Of a stretch of DNA of 64,000 nt, positions 1 to 8,296 are shown piece after piece. The position numbers were made by a program, and so were the translations under genes. Position 1 is the first letter of the stretch. Each line of letters starts with the position of its first letter. Origin of the DNA: Candidatus Thiodiazotropha endoloripes. GTDB lineage: Bacteria; Pseudomonadota; Gammaproteobacteria; Chromatiales; Chromatiaceae. The stretch covers positions 1,178,001 through 1,242,000 of the forward strand of contig NZ_LVJW01000003.1 in NCBI RefSeq assembly GCF_001708965.1, written 5' to 3'. Under the pieces are notes generated by a model that was not told the origin of the DNA, made no database searches, and saw nothing but the letters and a program-made list of their open reading frames with translations.

Positions 1-1
1 C

Positions 2-553
2 TGTGCCTGGCAGCCCGACCACAACTGGTGTGTAACCACGACGGCTTTGACTTCCAAGATCTGGCTGATCTATGAGGATCAACAGGGTGAATGGCAGGCT
101 GAAGCGGTTGCCGATGTCGGTGATGCCTCGAAGGTACCTCTGCCGGTGGATATCTCTATCAGCTCGGATGACAGTCGCCTCTGGGTCAACACATTCATGG
201 ATGGTAAGACCCGGCTGTTCGATATGACCAACCCCCATAAACCGAAACAGGTCTATGAGAAGGTGATCGGCCGACAGGTCAACATGGCCTCATCCAGTTG
301 GGACAGCACCCGTATCTACTACACCTCTTCATTGCTGGCCAACTGGGACAAGAAGGGTGAGGACAATGAGCAGTACTTCAAGAGCTACGTGTGGAATGGA
401 GAACAACTGGTTGAGAAGTTCGCCATCGATTTCAAGGCGCTCAAACTCGGTCGGGCACATCAGATGCGATTCGGTGCCTACTCCCTGTATGGTCAGGTCA
501 GACCAGAGGATAGGCAGATCTCTGTAGCCGGTCTGGATAACACAGGCAAGTAG
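2..553 (+). CDS. mtoX: methanethiol oxidase (SBP56 family), 3' part
   Basis: The reading frame is open from base 2 to the stop at 551-553, so this is the C-terminal part of a gene entering from the left. The sequence resembles the C-terminal beta-propeller of SBP56/selenium-binding proteins: a WQPDHN segment near the left edge, then VDISISSDDSRLWVN, FDMTNP and GRAHQMRFG. Members of this family in methylotrophic and marine bacteria are periplasmic copper-dependent methanethiol oxidases, converting CH3SH to formaldehyde, sulfide and peroxide. The assignment is strengthened by what follows: SCO1 and MauG genes are the known neighbours of mtoX. The N-terminus and any signal peptide lie outside the window, so export cannot be checked. 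Confidence 0.85.
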   Translation, partial: CAWQPDHNWCVTTTALTSKIWLIYEDQQGEWQAEAVADVGDASKVPLPVDISISSDDSRLWVNTFMDGKTRLFDMTNPHKPKQVYEKVIGRQVNMASSSWDSTRIYYTSSLLANWDKKGEDNEQYFKSYVWNGEQLVEKFAIDFKALKLGRAHQMRFGAYSLYGQVRPEDRQISVAGLDNTGK

Positions 554-591
554 TCTCTGTCCGATGCGGATCTCTGACTGGGATCCGCAAA

Positions 592-630
592 TGACAATCC
601 CGGTTACAAGTCTGTGAGCCGGGATTGTCA
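592..630 (+). promoter_or_regulatory. 12-bp inverted repeat between mtoX and the SCO1-MauG gene
   Basis: TGACAATCCCGG (592-603) is exactly complementary to CCGGGATTGTCA (619-630), with a 15-nt loop. The hairpin starts about 40 nt after the mtoX stop and ends 16 nt before the preferred ATG of the next gene. There is no U-tract, so it is more likely an mRNA-processing or stability hairpin or an attenuator than a full terminator. It contains an in-frame GTG at 614, an unlikely start. Confidence 0.6.
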
Positions 631-646
631 GCGCCTGGGAGCATGT

Positions 647-2605
647 ATGGTTTTTCGATTTATCAAAACTTTTCTGTTTGCGGCAATCGTCGTATCAACG
701 GTTGACGCCGATTCAATCAACCCTTCGATCATCTCCGCACCTGGTTATGGTGAATTGACTTACAAGCTGCCTGAGGTAGGCAGTTACCAGCTGCCACCTT
801 TAGGTGAGGCATCGAATGGTGAGGTTCTGATTGCCGAGGGAGAACGGCGAACACTGTATGAGCTTTTCAATGACAAGTATGTGTTGCTGGCATTTATCTA
901 CAGCACTTGCAGTGATGTTAACGGCTGCCCACTGACTTCTCACGTCTTTTACAAGGTCAAATCGGCCATGAAACGGGATCAAGAGCTGGCCGGCAGGCTG
1001 AAATTGATGAGTCTCAGTTTTGATCCGGAAGTCGATACTCCATCGGTAATGGAGCTATATGGCAATAACTTTCGCTATGCAGGAAGTGCTGGTGAGTGGC
1101 AGTTTGTCACCACTGCCTCACATCAGAACCTGGAACCGATTCTGAAATCCTATAATCAGGTGATCTTACGTGAGACCGATAGCAGTGGCAGGATGAATGT
1201 GGGATACAGTCATGTGCTCAGAGTATTCCTCATCGACCCAGAAAAGAAAATTCGTAACATTTACAGTGTCGATTTCCTGCATCATGATCTGATCATCAAC
1301 GATTTAAAGACAATACTTCAACAAGAGCAGAGGCGGGGTGAGACCATCAAGCTTGCAATGGTTTCGCAGCAAACTTCCCAGCTCTCGAAGCCGGGAGATA
1401 ACAAACTGGGATATGAACTCAGCAGTTACGTCACCGATTCACAGGATTTGGCGTTGAGAAAGGGTGAAAAGGCGGATCTGCTGGCAATCGCCAACAATCC
1501 CCCATTGGGACTGCCGGCAATCCCGATACCGGCTGACAATCCATTGTCCCGGGAGAAGATCGATTTGGGCCGAAAGCTGTTTTACGATCGCAGGCTTTCG
1601 CTCAACGATACTTTCTCCTGTGCCATGTGTCATGTGCCGGAACAGGGATTTACCAGTAATGAACTGGCCATGGCAGTGGGCATCGAAGGGCGTTCGGTAA
1701 GACGCAACTCTCCCTCGGTCTACAACTCAGCCTACAGCAATCTGCTGTTCCATGATGGTCGGGAGGAGACTCTTGAACAGCAGGCCTGGGGGCCTTTGTT
1801 GGCGAACAATGAAATGGCCAATCCATCGATCGGTTATGTGCTCAACAAAATCCGTCAGATCGATGACTACCATGGTCTGTTCGAAGCGGCTTTCGATGGC
1901 AGAGGTGTATCGATGGAGACACTGGGTATGGCGCTGGCCAGTTACCAGCGTGCTCTGGTTTCCGCTGACTCCCCATTTGATCGTTGGCGTTATGCGGGCG
2001 ATGAAGCATCGCTCTCCAAATCGGCAAAGCGGGGGTTTGGGATTTTTACCGGTAAGGCTGGGTGTGTCGCCTGCCACTCAATCGGAGTACAGAGTGCTCT
2101 GTTCATGGATGATCAACTGCACAATACCGGAATCGGTTATCGCGAGTCGATGAGGATTTTCCCGGACAAACAGCAGGTGACAGTTGCCCCAGGGATTACC
2201 ATCGATATCGATCGTGCGATCATCGATCAGGTGGGAGAGAAACCACCCACGGATGTGGGTCGCTATGAGGTGACTCAGAATCCTCATGATCGCTGGAAGT
2301 ACAAAACCCCCAGTCTGCGTAACGTGGATCTTACCGCTCCCTATATGCATAACGGTTCGCTCAGCACTCTGCACGAGGTAGTCGATTTCTATGATCAGGG
2401 TGGGGTGCCCAATGAGCTACTCGATCCATTGATCAGACCGCTCGGTCTTTCATCCCAGGAGAAATCGGATCTGGTTGATTTCATGCGATCTCTGACCGGC
2501 AGTAATGTGGACACCCTGGTTGCGGATGCATTTGACGCTCCCATAGGGGATGTGGGGGAAGGGGATCCCAGCTGGGTGCATGGCAGCGAAGTGGAACTAC
2601 GCTGA
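647..2605 (+). CDS. SCO1/SenC-MauG (di-haem cytochrome c peroxidase) fusion protein
   Basis: ATG 647 is chosen because GGGAG at 637-641 lies 5 nt upstream and the protein then opens with a signal peptide (MVFRFIKTFLFAAIVVSTVDA). The first ~230 residues are a SCO1/SenC thioredoxin-fold domain with copper-binding cysteines C88 and C94 (a longer C-x5-C spacing than the usual CxxxC) and a distal His in GYSHVLRVFLID. From about residue 280 on it is a MauG/CcpA-type di-haem peroxidase, with haem motifs CAMCH (C325) and CVACH (C473) and the C-terminal APYMHNGSL segment typical of this family. Separate SCO1 and mauG genes normally flank mtoX; here they are one periplasmic polypeptide. Likely role: copper delivery plus oxidative maturation of methanethiol oxidase (inferred). 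Confidence 0.88.
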   Translation: MVFRFIKTFLFAAIVVSTVDADSINPSIISAPGYGELTYKLPEVGSYQLPPLGEASNGEVLIAEGERRTLYELFNDKYVLLAFIYSTCSDVNGCPLTSHVFYKVKSAMKRDQELAGRLKLMSLSFDPEVDTPSVMELYGNNFRYAGSAGEWQFVTTASHQNLEPILKSYNQVILRETDSSGRMNVGYSHVLRVFLIDPEKKIRNIYSVDFLHHDLIINDLKTILQQEQRRGETIKLAMVSQQTSQLSKPGDNKLGYELSSYVTDSQDLALRKGEKADLLAIANNPPLGLPAIPIPADNPLSREKIDLGRKLFYDRRLSLNDTFSCAMCHVPEQGFTSNELAMAVGIEGRSVRRNSPSVYNSAYSNLLFHDGREETLEQQAWGPLLANNEMANPSIGYVLNKIRQIDDYHGLFEAAFDGRGVSMETLGMALASYQRALVSADSPFDRWRYAGDEASLSKSAKRGFGIFTGKAGCVACHSIGVQSALFMDDQLHNTGIGYRESMRIFPDKQQVTVAPGITIDIDRAIIDQVGEKPPTDVGRYEVTQNPHDRWKYKTPSLRNVDLTAPYMHNGSLSTLHEVVDFYDQGGVPNELLDPLIRPLGLSSQEKSDLVDFMRSLTGSNVDTLVADAFDAPIGDVGEGDPSWVHGSEVELR

Positions 2606-3172
2606 ATGATGCGGGCCGACAAAAAGCTCTGGCTGGTGCTGCTGTTCACCATTCTGTCTGTGACCATGGCATCAGCCGGTACGGAAGAGATCGGTGGGGA
2701 TTTCACACTTACGGATCATAACAACGACACCTTTCGATTGAGTCAGCTTCAGGGCAAACTGGTACTGCTCTCTTTCGGCTATACCTATTGTCCGGACATC
2801 TGCCCCACGGAACTGGCCAAACTCGCGGTGGTATTCGATACGCTGAAGAGCGAGTCGGATCGGCTTCAGGGGCTTTTCGTCTCTCTGGACCCGGCTCGCG
2901 ATACCCCGGCTGTGCTGCGTGATTATGTGGGCTATTTCAATCGTGAAATCGTTGCTTTGACCGGTAGTGAAATAGCGGTGGATCAGGTGGCACGACAATA
3001 CCGGGTGAAGTATCAACGCAATGAGAAAGCCGGGGGAGGGTACAGCATCGATCACTCGGCCAATCTCTACCTGATTGATCAGATGGGGGAGCTGGCGGCG
3101 GTAATTCCCTATGGTATGCCGGTTGAACACATCATGGATGTGGTGCGGGGCATGTTGTCAGAGGATGGTTGA
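2606..3172 (+). CDS. SCO1/SenC family copper chaperone
   Basis: 188 residues with an N-terminal signal peptide (MMRADKKLWLVLLFTILSVTMASAG) followed by a complete SCO fold: FTLTDHNNDTFRLSQLQGK, the copper-binding YTYCPDICPTE (CxxxC), and the third ligand in SIDHSANLYLID. SCO proteins reduce or metallate periplasmic copper sites such as CuA. The ATG directly follows the TGA of the SCO1-MauG fusion without spacer, so the two are translationally coupled. This is the second SCO domain in the operon and has the canonical CxxxC spacing, unlike the fused one. It may serve cytochrome oxidase or supply methanethiol oxidase with copper; the position favours the latter. Confidence 0.88.
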   Translation: MMRADKKLWLVLLFTILSVTMASAGTEEIGGDFTLTDHNNDTFRLSQLQGKLVLLSFGYTYCPDICPTELAKLAVVFDTLKSESDRLQGLFVSLDPARDTPAVLRDYVGYFNREIVALTGSEIAVDQVARQYRVKYQRNEKAGGGYSIDHSANLYLIDQMGELAAVIPYGMPVEHIMDVVRGMLSEDG

Positions 3173-3269
3173 TCAAGATTATGTGTCCCAGGGAATTGTT
3201 AAAAATGAACATTCGTTCTGTTCTTCCCGAAGGCTCGACCAGTCAGGTTGACCGGTTTTCAGGCGCTGG

Positions 3270-3830
3270 ATGTATCCGGTGAACCCGGTATGTCTCCTCG
3301 GCAGCGCTGTTTCCGGTTTGACTTGGTCGATCCTGTTTTTTTTGCTGCTGAACATATCCTCCCATAATCGCTTGGAGGCAGCTGAGCATCGCCTTTCTCC
3401 GGTTGCACCGATACCGGCACTGCCGTTCAGGTTGCTGAATCTTGATGGTGAGTATAAGCAGCTGCGGGACTACCGGGGCCAGGTGGTGGTAGTCAACTTC
3501 TGGGCCAGCTGGTGTACCCCGTGCCGTGCCGAGCTGCCCTCCATGAACCGAGCCTGGGAGCGCCTGAAATCCAGTGGGATGGCGATGCTGGCAATCAATC
3601 TGGGGGAGGACCGGGAGGCGATCAACGCTTTTCTGCGTGATTATCCCATCGATTTCGAAGTACTGATGGACGAACGTGGTCGTATCAGTCAGCGATGGCG
3701 AGTCAGAGCTCTGCCCACCACTTTGGTACTGAACAAGCGGGGGCAGATCATCTACCAGGTGGTTGGTGAGCGTGAATGGGACCAACCGGTTCTGATTGAA
3801 CTCATCGAATCACTACAGTCTGGTTATTGA
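3270..3830 (+). CDS. TlpA/ResA-like thioredoxin-fold protein
   Basis: 186 residues. A hydrophobic N-terminal stretch (about residues 14-30) acts as signal or anchor, followed by an AhpC/TSA-TlpA fold: LRDYRGQVVVVNFWASWC, then the active site WCTPC, and the cis-Pro region ALPTTLVLNKRG. Such periplasmic thiol oxidoreductases keep cysteines of SCO proteins or apocytochromes reduced. It lies 97 bp after the SCO1 gene on the same strand, so a role in reducing the SCO cysteines or the CxxCH motifs of the MauG domain is plausible but inferred. No strong Shine-Dalgarno sequence is visible before ATG 3270. Confidence 0.8.
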   Translation: MYPVNPVCLLGSAVSGLTWSILFFLLLNISSHNRLEAAEHRLSPVAPIPALPFRLLNLDGEYKQLRDYRGQVVVVNFWASWCTPCRAELPSMNRAWERLKSSGMAMLAINLGEDREAINAFLRDYPIDFEVLMDERGRISQRWRVRALPTTLVLNKRGQIIYQVVGEREWDQPVLIELIESLQSGY

Positions 3831-3955
3831 GTGTCGCTTAAATTTTCCGATTCTTTACTGTCCCGCATTATCCACAGCGTTTGTGAAGGTTAATCAAGAT
3901 CCTGTTCTATTTCCCTGAGTATCCAGGGTCTTCAACCAGGGCGGGCGATCAGGCC

Positions 3956-4459
3956 CTAATCAGGCGTCTCATATCGTACATCGGTGATCCAGTATTTGGT
4001 TACCCCGGCCGGTGTCTCCACAACAACCTGATCGTCAAGGATGCGTTTCAAAAGCGCTTGCGCCAGTGGCGAGTCGAGGCTGATATAACTGGGGTGACGA
4101 TCGATTTCGTCTGGCCCGACGATACGATACTCCTGTTCCTCACCATTCTCTGATTCGAGTTGAACCCAGGCGGCAAAGAAGACCTGTTCTGAATTGGCCG
4201 GGGGTTGATTGACAACTTTGAGACTGGGCAGTCGTTTCTGCAGATAGCGGATTCTGCGGTCGATCTCACGAAGCTCTTTCTTACGGTAGATGTACTCTGC
4301 ATTTTCTGACCGGTCACCTTCGGCTGCAGCTGCCGCCAAGGCTTTGGTCACGTCCCGGCGTCGCAGCCACAATCCCTGCTGTTCAGTTTTCAGGCTTTCA
4401 TATCCCTGTCGGGTGATATAGGGTGATTTCGGTGGAGCAGGTGGTCTGTATCTTCCCAT
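3956..4459 (-). CDS. greB: transcription elongation factor GreB
   Basis: The start at 4459 gives MGRYRPPAPPKSPYIT, the usual GreB N-terminus; 21 in-frame upstream residues do not look like the family. The product is 167 residues: an N-terminal coiled coil with the acidic tip (AAAEGDRSENAEYIYRKKE) and a C-terminal FKBP-like domain ending YWITDVRYETPD. GreB inserts its coiled coil into the RNA polymerase secondary channel and stimulates cleavage of backtracked transcripts. The stop codon TAG is the complement of CTA at 3956-3958, inside the sequence AGGCCCTA. This matches the termini of the MITE-like family described at 23476-23743. Confidence 0.93.
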   Translation of the reverse strand: MGRYRPPAPPKSPYITRQGYESLKTEQQGLWLRRRDVTKALAAAAAEGDRSENAEYIYRKKELREIDRRIRYLQKRLPSLKVVNQPPANSEQVFFAAWVQLESENGEEQEYRIVGPDEIDRHPSYISLDSPLAQALLKRILDDQVVVETPAGVTKYWITDVRYETPD

Positions 4460-4541
4460 GGTCTGTTTGACTGAGAGTGTGACTGTTAAGAATTTGTTAC
4501 TGGCCAAAGAATAAGAATCCAATTCTTCAAATTAACTTCAT

Positions 4542-4568
4542 TCAGGGCCTGTTAATACAAAACCAATC
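4542..4568 (+). mobile_element. solitary end of the TAGGGCCTG MITE family
   Basis: AGGGCCTGTTAATAC followed by an ACCAATC segment matches the terminal inverted repeat of the complete element at 23476-23743 with a few changes. No matching right end lies downstream in the next kilobase, so this is a remnant or solo end. It sits upstream of greB and of the protease gene. Confidence 0.45.
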
Positions 4569-4724
4569 ATCCTTACTTGGAATGTTGTTAACAAACACTA
4601 GTATTGCACAATCACCAATTCATGGGATCAAGGTGACATATTCACCATTGAAATGAAGTTTGAATACTCTAAAATCAGCCAGATACAAATCATAACGGAT
4701 TTATATAACAAGGGGACAATTGGC

Positions 4725-7331
4725 GTGGCAAAGATGAAACTCACAGAAAAACTGTCAAAAATATTTCTAACCCTGCTGGTTTCCGGGATCATTGCAGCAT
4801 GCGGTGGTGGTGGCGGTGGTTCGGATGATGACGACGGAGGTGATAGTGGCGATGGTGGTAGTACCAGCGGCAGTATCAGCGGTCTGATATCAGTTCCTGG
4901 CTATGTGGTAACCGACAGTGATGTCAATGATGATCAAACCACGCCCGTCGCCAATCAGCCGGCGAACAATGCACAGTCCGTACCCAACCCTGTCAATATC
5001 GGTGGTTATGTCAATGTGGCCGGGACAGGCGCTGCCGGTAATCTGAGAGCTTCCGGAGATCCGGATGATTACTACCTGGTCAATCTGACATCGGGCCAGA
5101 CCCTGGTGCTGAATATCGGTGATATCGATGTGGGTGGTGTCGACTTGGATCTCTACCTGTTTGATGTGAACGATCTGACCAATCCAGTCGCCAGTTCAAT
5201 CGGTACATCAAAATTCGAAACCATCGTGGTGCCATCCGATGGACAGTACTATGTCATCGTGCACGCCTACAGTGGAGCCTCAAACTATCTCTTGTCCATT
5301 GGTTTGACCTCCTCTTCAATCCTTCCACAAGGCGGCATGAGCATCACCGATGATTTTGTACCCGGTGAGGTACTGGTCAAGTTTGATAGTGCTTCCGCCC
5401 AGGCGAAAGCTCTGGATACCGGCCTCAGCCATTACAGCTTCAGCCAATCCCCGGAGAATGAGATCGGCATTCAGCGACTGACTCTGAATGATCAGTTCGT
5501 CAGTAGTGCGGCTGCCCGTCCTGGCATTTATGCTCAGATGGACAGCGAAGCTCAGCTGAAGCTGGATACCATCATGGCGATCAAAGAGCTCAACCAGCGA
5601 AGCGACGTGGTCTATGCTCAGCCCAACTACATCTATCACGCCTCGGCGACACCGAATGACGAGTATTACAGTCTGCAGTGGCACTACAATCAGATCAATC
5701 TGCCACAGGCCTGGGACATTACCACCGGTGATACCAGCGTCATCGTCTCGGTCATCGATACCGGCGTGTTGTTGAACCATCCTGATTTAAGTCAGCAGCT
5801 GGTGGCCGGTTATGACTTCATTTCCGATGCCGGGAATGCAAACGACGGGGACGGCATCGATGCCAATCCGGACGATGCGGGTGACGAGATCCAGAACGGG
5901 GTGTCCAGTTTTCATGGTACCCACGTAGCCGGAACCGTAGCCGCCAGAAGTAACAACTCCACAGGTGTTGCCGGTGTGGCCTGGAATGTGCGAATCATGC
6001 CGATCCGTGTGCTGGGCAAGCAGGGTGGTTTCAGTAGCGATATCATCGAGGGCATTCTCTTCTCAGCCGGCCTGTCCAATGCATCCGGTACAACACCGAG
6101 CCAAAGAGCGGATGTCATCAACATGAGTCTGGGTGGCGCTTCGCCCGACCAGGCCAGTTTTGATGCGATTACCGCGGCACGCAATGCCGGTGTTATCGTG
6201 ATTGCCGCAGCAGGTAATGAAAACACCTCACAACTCGCCTATCCCGCATCCTACACCGGTGTGGTCTCGGTAAGCTCGGTTGATCAGAGTCGTACCCGGG
6301 CTCCCTATTCGAATTACGGTACTGAGATCGATGTGGCTGCCCCTGGCGGTAACACTCAGGCTGACGTGGATGGTGACGGTAGATCTGACGGTGTGCTCAG
6401 TACCCTGGGTGATGACTCCCAGGGCGGCACCAGCTTCACCTACAACTTCTACCAGGGCACCTCGATGGCGGCACCTCATGTGGCGGGTGTAGCCGCATTG
6501 ATGAAATCTGTCTACGCTGGTCTGACACCGGCCGAGTTCGACAGCATGCTCTCCTCAGGGGAGCTGACGAACGACATCGGCAACAGTGGCCGGGACGACC
6601 TTTACGGACATGGTCTGATCGATGCCTACAAAGCCGTGGTGGCCGCACAACAGCGGGGTGGTGGTAACACACCCACTGATCCCTCATTGAGTGTCAATCC
6701 GCAGAGCCTCAACTTCTCCAATTCACTGCAGTCCACCTCTCTGTTTGTGGAAGAGATTGGCGGTTCTGTCGGTACTGTCCAGATCACTGAAAACATCTCC
6801 TGGTTGTCGGTTGCGGCAAATCAGGTGAATGGTTCGGGTATCGGCAGTTACACCGTCAGTGTCGACCGCAGTGGCCTCTCACCGGCAACCTATACAGGTA
6901 CCATCCAGGTGAGTGCCGGAACCTCCAGCGTCGATGTGAATGTGATCATGCAGGTATTGGATAGTTCGATTTCCGGTGACGCCGGTCGACACTATGTACT
7001 GCTGGTCGACAATGCAACCAGTCAGCCTGTTCAACAGGATGAAGTGAATACCAATACAGGCAGTGGTAGTTACAGTTTCAGTAATGTGAGTTCAGGTGAC
7101 TACTACATTGTTGCCGGATCAGATATGGATATGGATAATCTGATCTGTGATAACGGTGAGTCCTGTGGTGCCTATCCCACTCTCTCCCAACCCAATGTCA
7201 TTACTGTTGGGTCCGGGGCACAAAATGGGCTGGATTTTTCAGCTACCTACGAGTATCAGACACCGACTTCCAACGCTCTGTCTGCGGAAGAGAGTGTTCA
7301 AGAGCTGATGGTTTACCCACGTCAGGACTGA
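4725..7331 (+). CDS. subtilisin-like (S8) protease lipoprotein with PPC and BACON-like domains
   Basis: The GTG at 4725 is preferred over the ATG at 4653 because AGGGGA (4711-4716) is 8 nt upstream. It gives a lipoprotein signal (SGIIAAC) followed by a Gly/Asp-rich linker. In order: a pre-peptidase C-terminal-type beta domain (DPDDYYLVNLTSG), a prodomain-like segment (FVPGEVLVKF), the S8 catalytic domain with D345 (VIDTG), H397 (HGTHVAG) and S580 (GTSMAAPHVAG), a BACON-like Ig domain (LSVNPQSLNFS) and a C-terminal beta domain. All three catalytic residues are present. It is probably an outer-membrane-anchored or surface protease degrading extracellular protein. The stop overlaps the ribosome-binding site of the following PrcB-like gene, so the two form an operon. 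Confidence 0.9.
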   Translation: MAKMKLTEKLSKIFLTLLVSGIIAACGGGGGGSDDDDGGDSGDGGSTSGSISGLISVPGYVVTDSDVNDDQTTPVANQPANNAQSVPNPVNIGGYVNVAGTGAAGNLRASGDPDDYYLVNLTSGQTLVLNIGDIDVGGVDLDLYLFDVNDLTNPVASSIGTSKFETIVVPSDGQYYVIVHAYSGASNYLLSIGLTSSSILPQGGMSITDDFVPGEVLVKFDSASAQAKALDTGLSHYSFSQSPENEIGIQRLTLNDQFVSSAAARPGIYAQMDSEAQLKLDTIMAIKELNQRSDVVYAQPNYIYHASATPNDEYYSLQWHYNQINLPQAWDITTGDTSVIVSVIDTGVLLNHPDLSQQLVAGYDFISDAGNANDGDGIDANPDDAGDEIQNGVSSFHGTHVAGTVAARSNNSTGVAGVAWNVRIMPIRVLGKQGGFSSDIIEGILFSAGLSNASGTTPSQRADVINMSLGGASPDQASFDAITAARNAGVIVIAAAGNENTSQLAYPASYTGVVSVSSVDQSRTRAPYSNYGTEIDVAAPGGNTQADVDGDGRSDGVLSTLGDDSQGGTSFTYNFYQGTSMAAPHVAGVAALMKSVYAGLTPAEFDSMLSSGELTNDIGNSGRDDLYGHGLIDAYKAVVAAQQRGGGNTPTDPSLSVNPQSLNFSNSLQSTSLFVEEIGGSVGTVQITENISWLSVAANQVNGSGIGSYTVSVDRSGLSPATYTGTIQVSAGTSSVDVNVIMQVLDSSISGDAGRHYVLLVDNATSQPVQQDEVNTNTGSGSYSFSNVSSGDYYIVAGSDMDMDNLICDNGESCGAYPTLSQPNVITVGSGAQNGLDFSATYEYQTPTSNALSAEESVQELMVYPRQD

Positions 7332-7343
7332 GAGGGATAAAAA

Positions 7344-7838
7344 ATGAAACGTTTTAACACATTGAAATGGCTGGGGCTGTCAGCCCTTTGTATCACTATG
7401 ACCGCATGCAATACCCAGGATAATTCAGTTTCCGTCGTCAAAGACGGTGTTGTCTGCTCCAATAACCAGGCGGCCGGTATGCAGCTGGTCAAGGAGGGGA
7501 TCATCAAAAACGTCGGCGGCGGCGTGGTGATGAGTGATAAGTCCCTCAAGCCTGGCGAGGAGGGCAAATCTGACGCGGAAGAGAGCTGGCTGGTCCGGGT
7601 CGATATGGGACAGCAGCCTAGTGGTGGTTATGCTTTGAAACTGCTCTCTGACAAGTTGGCGATTGAGGAACAGACGGCAACTTTGGCGCTGCAGTGGAGT
7701 AAGCCGGAGCCTGGCATGGCACAGGTGCAGATGATTACCTTTCCATGTCTCTATCTGAAAGTTGCCAAAGGTGATTACACTCGTCTGGCAGTGGTTGATG
7801 AAGAGGGTAATCTGAAACACAGCCTGGATCTGCCTTAG
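7344..7838 (+). CDS. PrcB-like lipoprotein, partner of the upstream S8 protease
   Basis: 164 residues with a lipobox (SALCITMTAC, mature Cys about 22). The C-terminal half (QQPSGGYALKLLSDKL, then FPCLYLKVAKGDYTRLAVVDEEG) resembles the PrcB C-terminal domain, known from PrcB, the accessory lipoprotein of the spirochaete dentilisin (subtilisin-type) protease complex. The gene starts 12 nt after the protease stop, with AGAGGG at 7331-7336 as its ribosome-binding site, so co-expression is very likely. A role as stabiliser or regulator of the protease follows from the family and the pairing. The assignment rests on pattern recognition, not a search. Confidence 0.7.
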   Translation: MKRFNTLKWLGLSALCITMTACNTQDNSVSVVKDGVVCSNNQAAGMQLVKEGIIKNVGGGVVMSDKSLKPGEEGKSDAEESWLVRVDMGQQPSGGYALKLLSDKLAIEEQTATLALQWSKPEPGMAQVQMITFPCLYLKVAKGDYTRLAVVDEEGNLKHSLDLP

Positions 7839-7892
7839 CGCGATAAACTGAACTTATCAAACAGCCATTGATGCTGACATCAAGCTGACAGC

Positions 7893-7931
7893 TTATCGAC
7901 CCGGTAATCTCACTTTTTACCGGGTCGATAA
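7893..7931 (+). terminator. terminator hairpin after the protease-PrcB operon
   Basis: TTATCGACCCGGTAA (7893-7907) and TTACCGGGTCGATAA (7917-7931) form a perfect 15-bp stem with a 9-nt loop, about 55 nt after the PrcB-like stop. There is no long U-tract, so it may work together with Rho or act bidirectionally. Confidence 0.6.
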
Positions 7932-8139
7932 ATGCTTGGTGGTTTTCACTCCCCGCTACCGATTACTCACACCCCCCTGTGCTTTTCCCGAAGATACCTG
8001 CAGATTATCCGTTTTCAACCGGAAATAAATGGATTGTTTTTCAAGAGTCAGGGCAATCTCAGCCTGGCTTGTAAACTCGCATTGATGAATGCCCTATTGT
8101 GACTCTTGGTCTACTGTCAATAGGAGTACAGAAGCTTTG

Positions 8140-8247
8140 ATGAATTCTCTTTATGATCTCCCAGTTCTGTTGACCAATCCAGCGATGAGAGATGAATGGA
8201 TTGAGATTGTTCGGAGTGACGGATTGATCAAGTCACCTTGTATCTGA
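8140..8247 (+). CDS. possible 35-residue small protein
   Basis: ATG 8140 to TGA 8245-8247 encodes a 35-residue peptide starting MNSLYDLPVLLTNPAM and ending GLIKSPCI. AGGAG at 8122-8126 is rather far upstream (13 nt). I recognise no family. It is the only sizeable frame in this gap and could equally be chance. Confidence 0.2.
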   Translation: MNSLYDLPVLLTNPAMRDEWIEIVRSDGLIKSPCI

Positions 8248-8296
8248 TATCAGGAATAGCTTTTAATAGAGACAGCTGAGCAAAAGGGCATGACAT

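Larger units (their letters stand above)
7839..8296. other. 458-bp gap between the protease operon and the GNAT gene
   Basis: It holds the terminator hairpin at 7893-7931 and one short open frame at 8140-8247. The rest shows no convincing gene or repeat. A promoter for the acetyltransferase gene is expected here but I cannot place it. Confidence 0.5.

Noticed and set aside
614-646. Upstream GTG start for the SCO1-MauG gene
   Set aside because: It lies inside the 592-630 hairpin and would place 11 residues before the signal peptide; ATG 647 has a good ribosome-binding site.
1439-2374. Long frames on the minus strand across the SCO1-MauG gene
   Set aside because: They overlap a clearly functional gene with both haem motifs and carry no recognisable domain of their own.
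3949-4568. greB carried on a mobile unit flanked by MITE ends
   Set aside because: The ends at 3949 and 4542 point the wrong way for terminal repeats of one element enclosing greB, and the left match is only about 10 bp.
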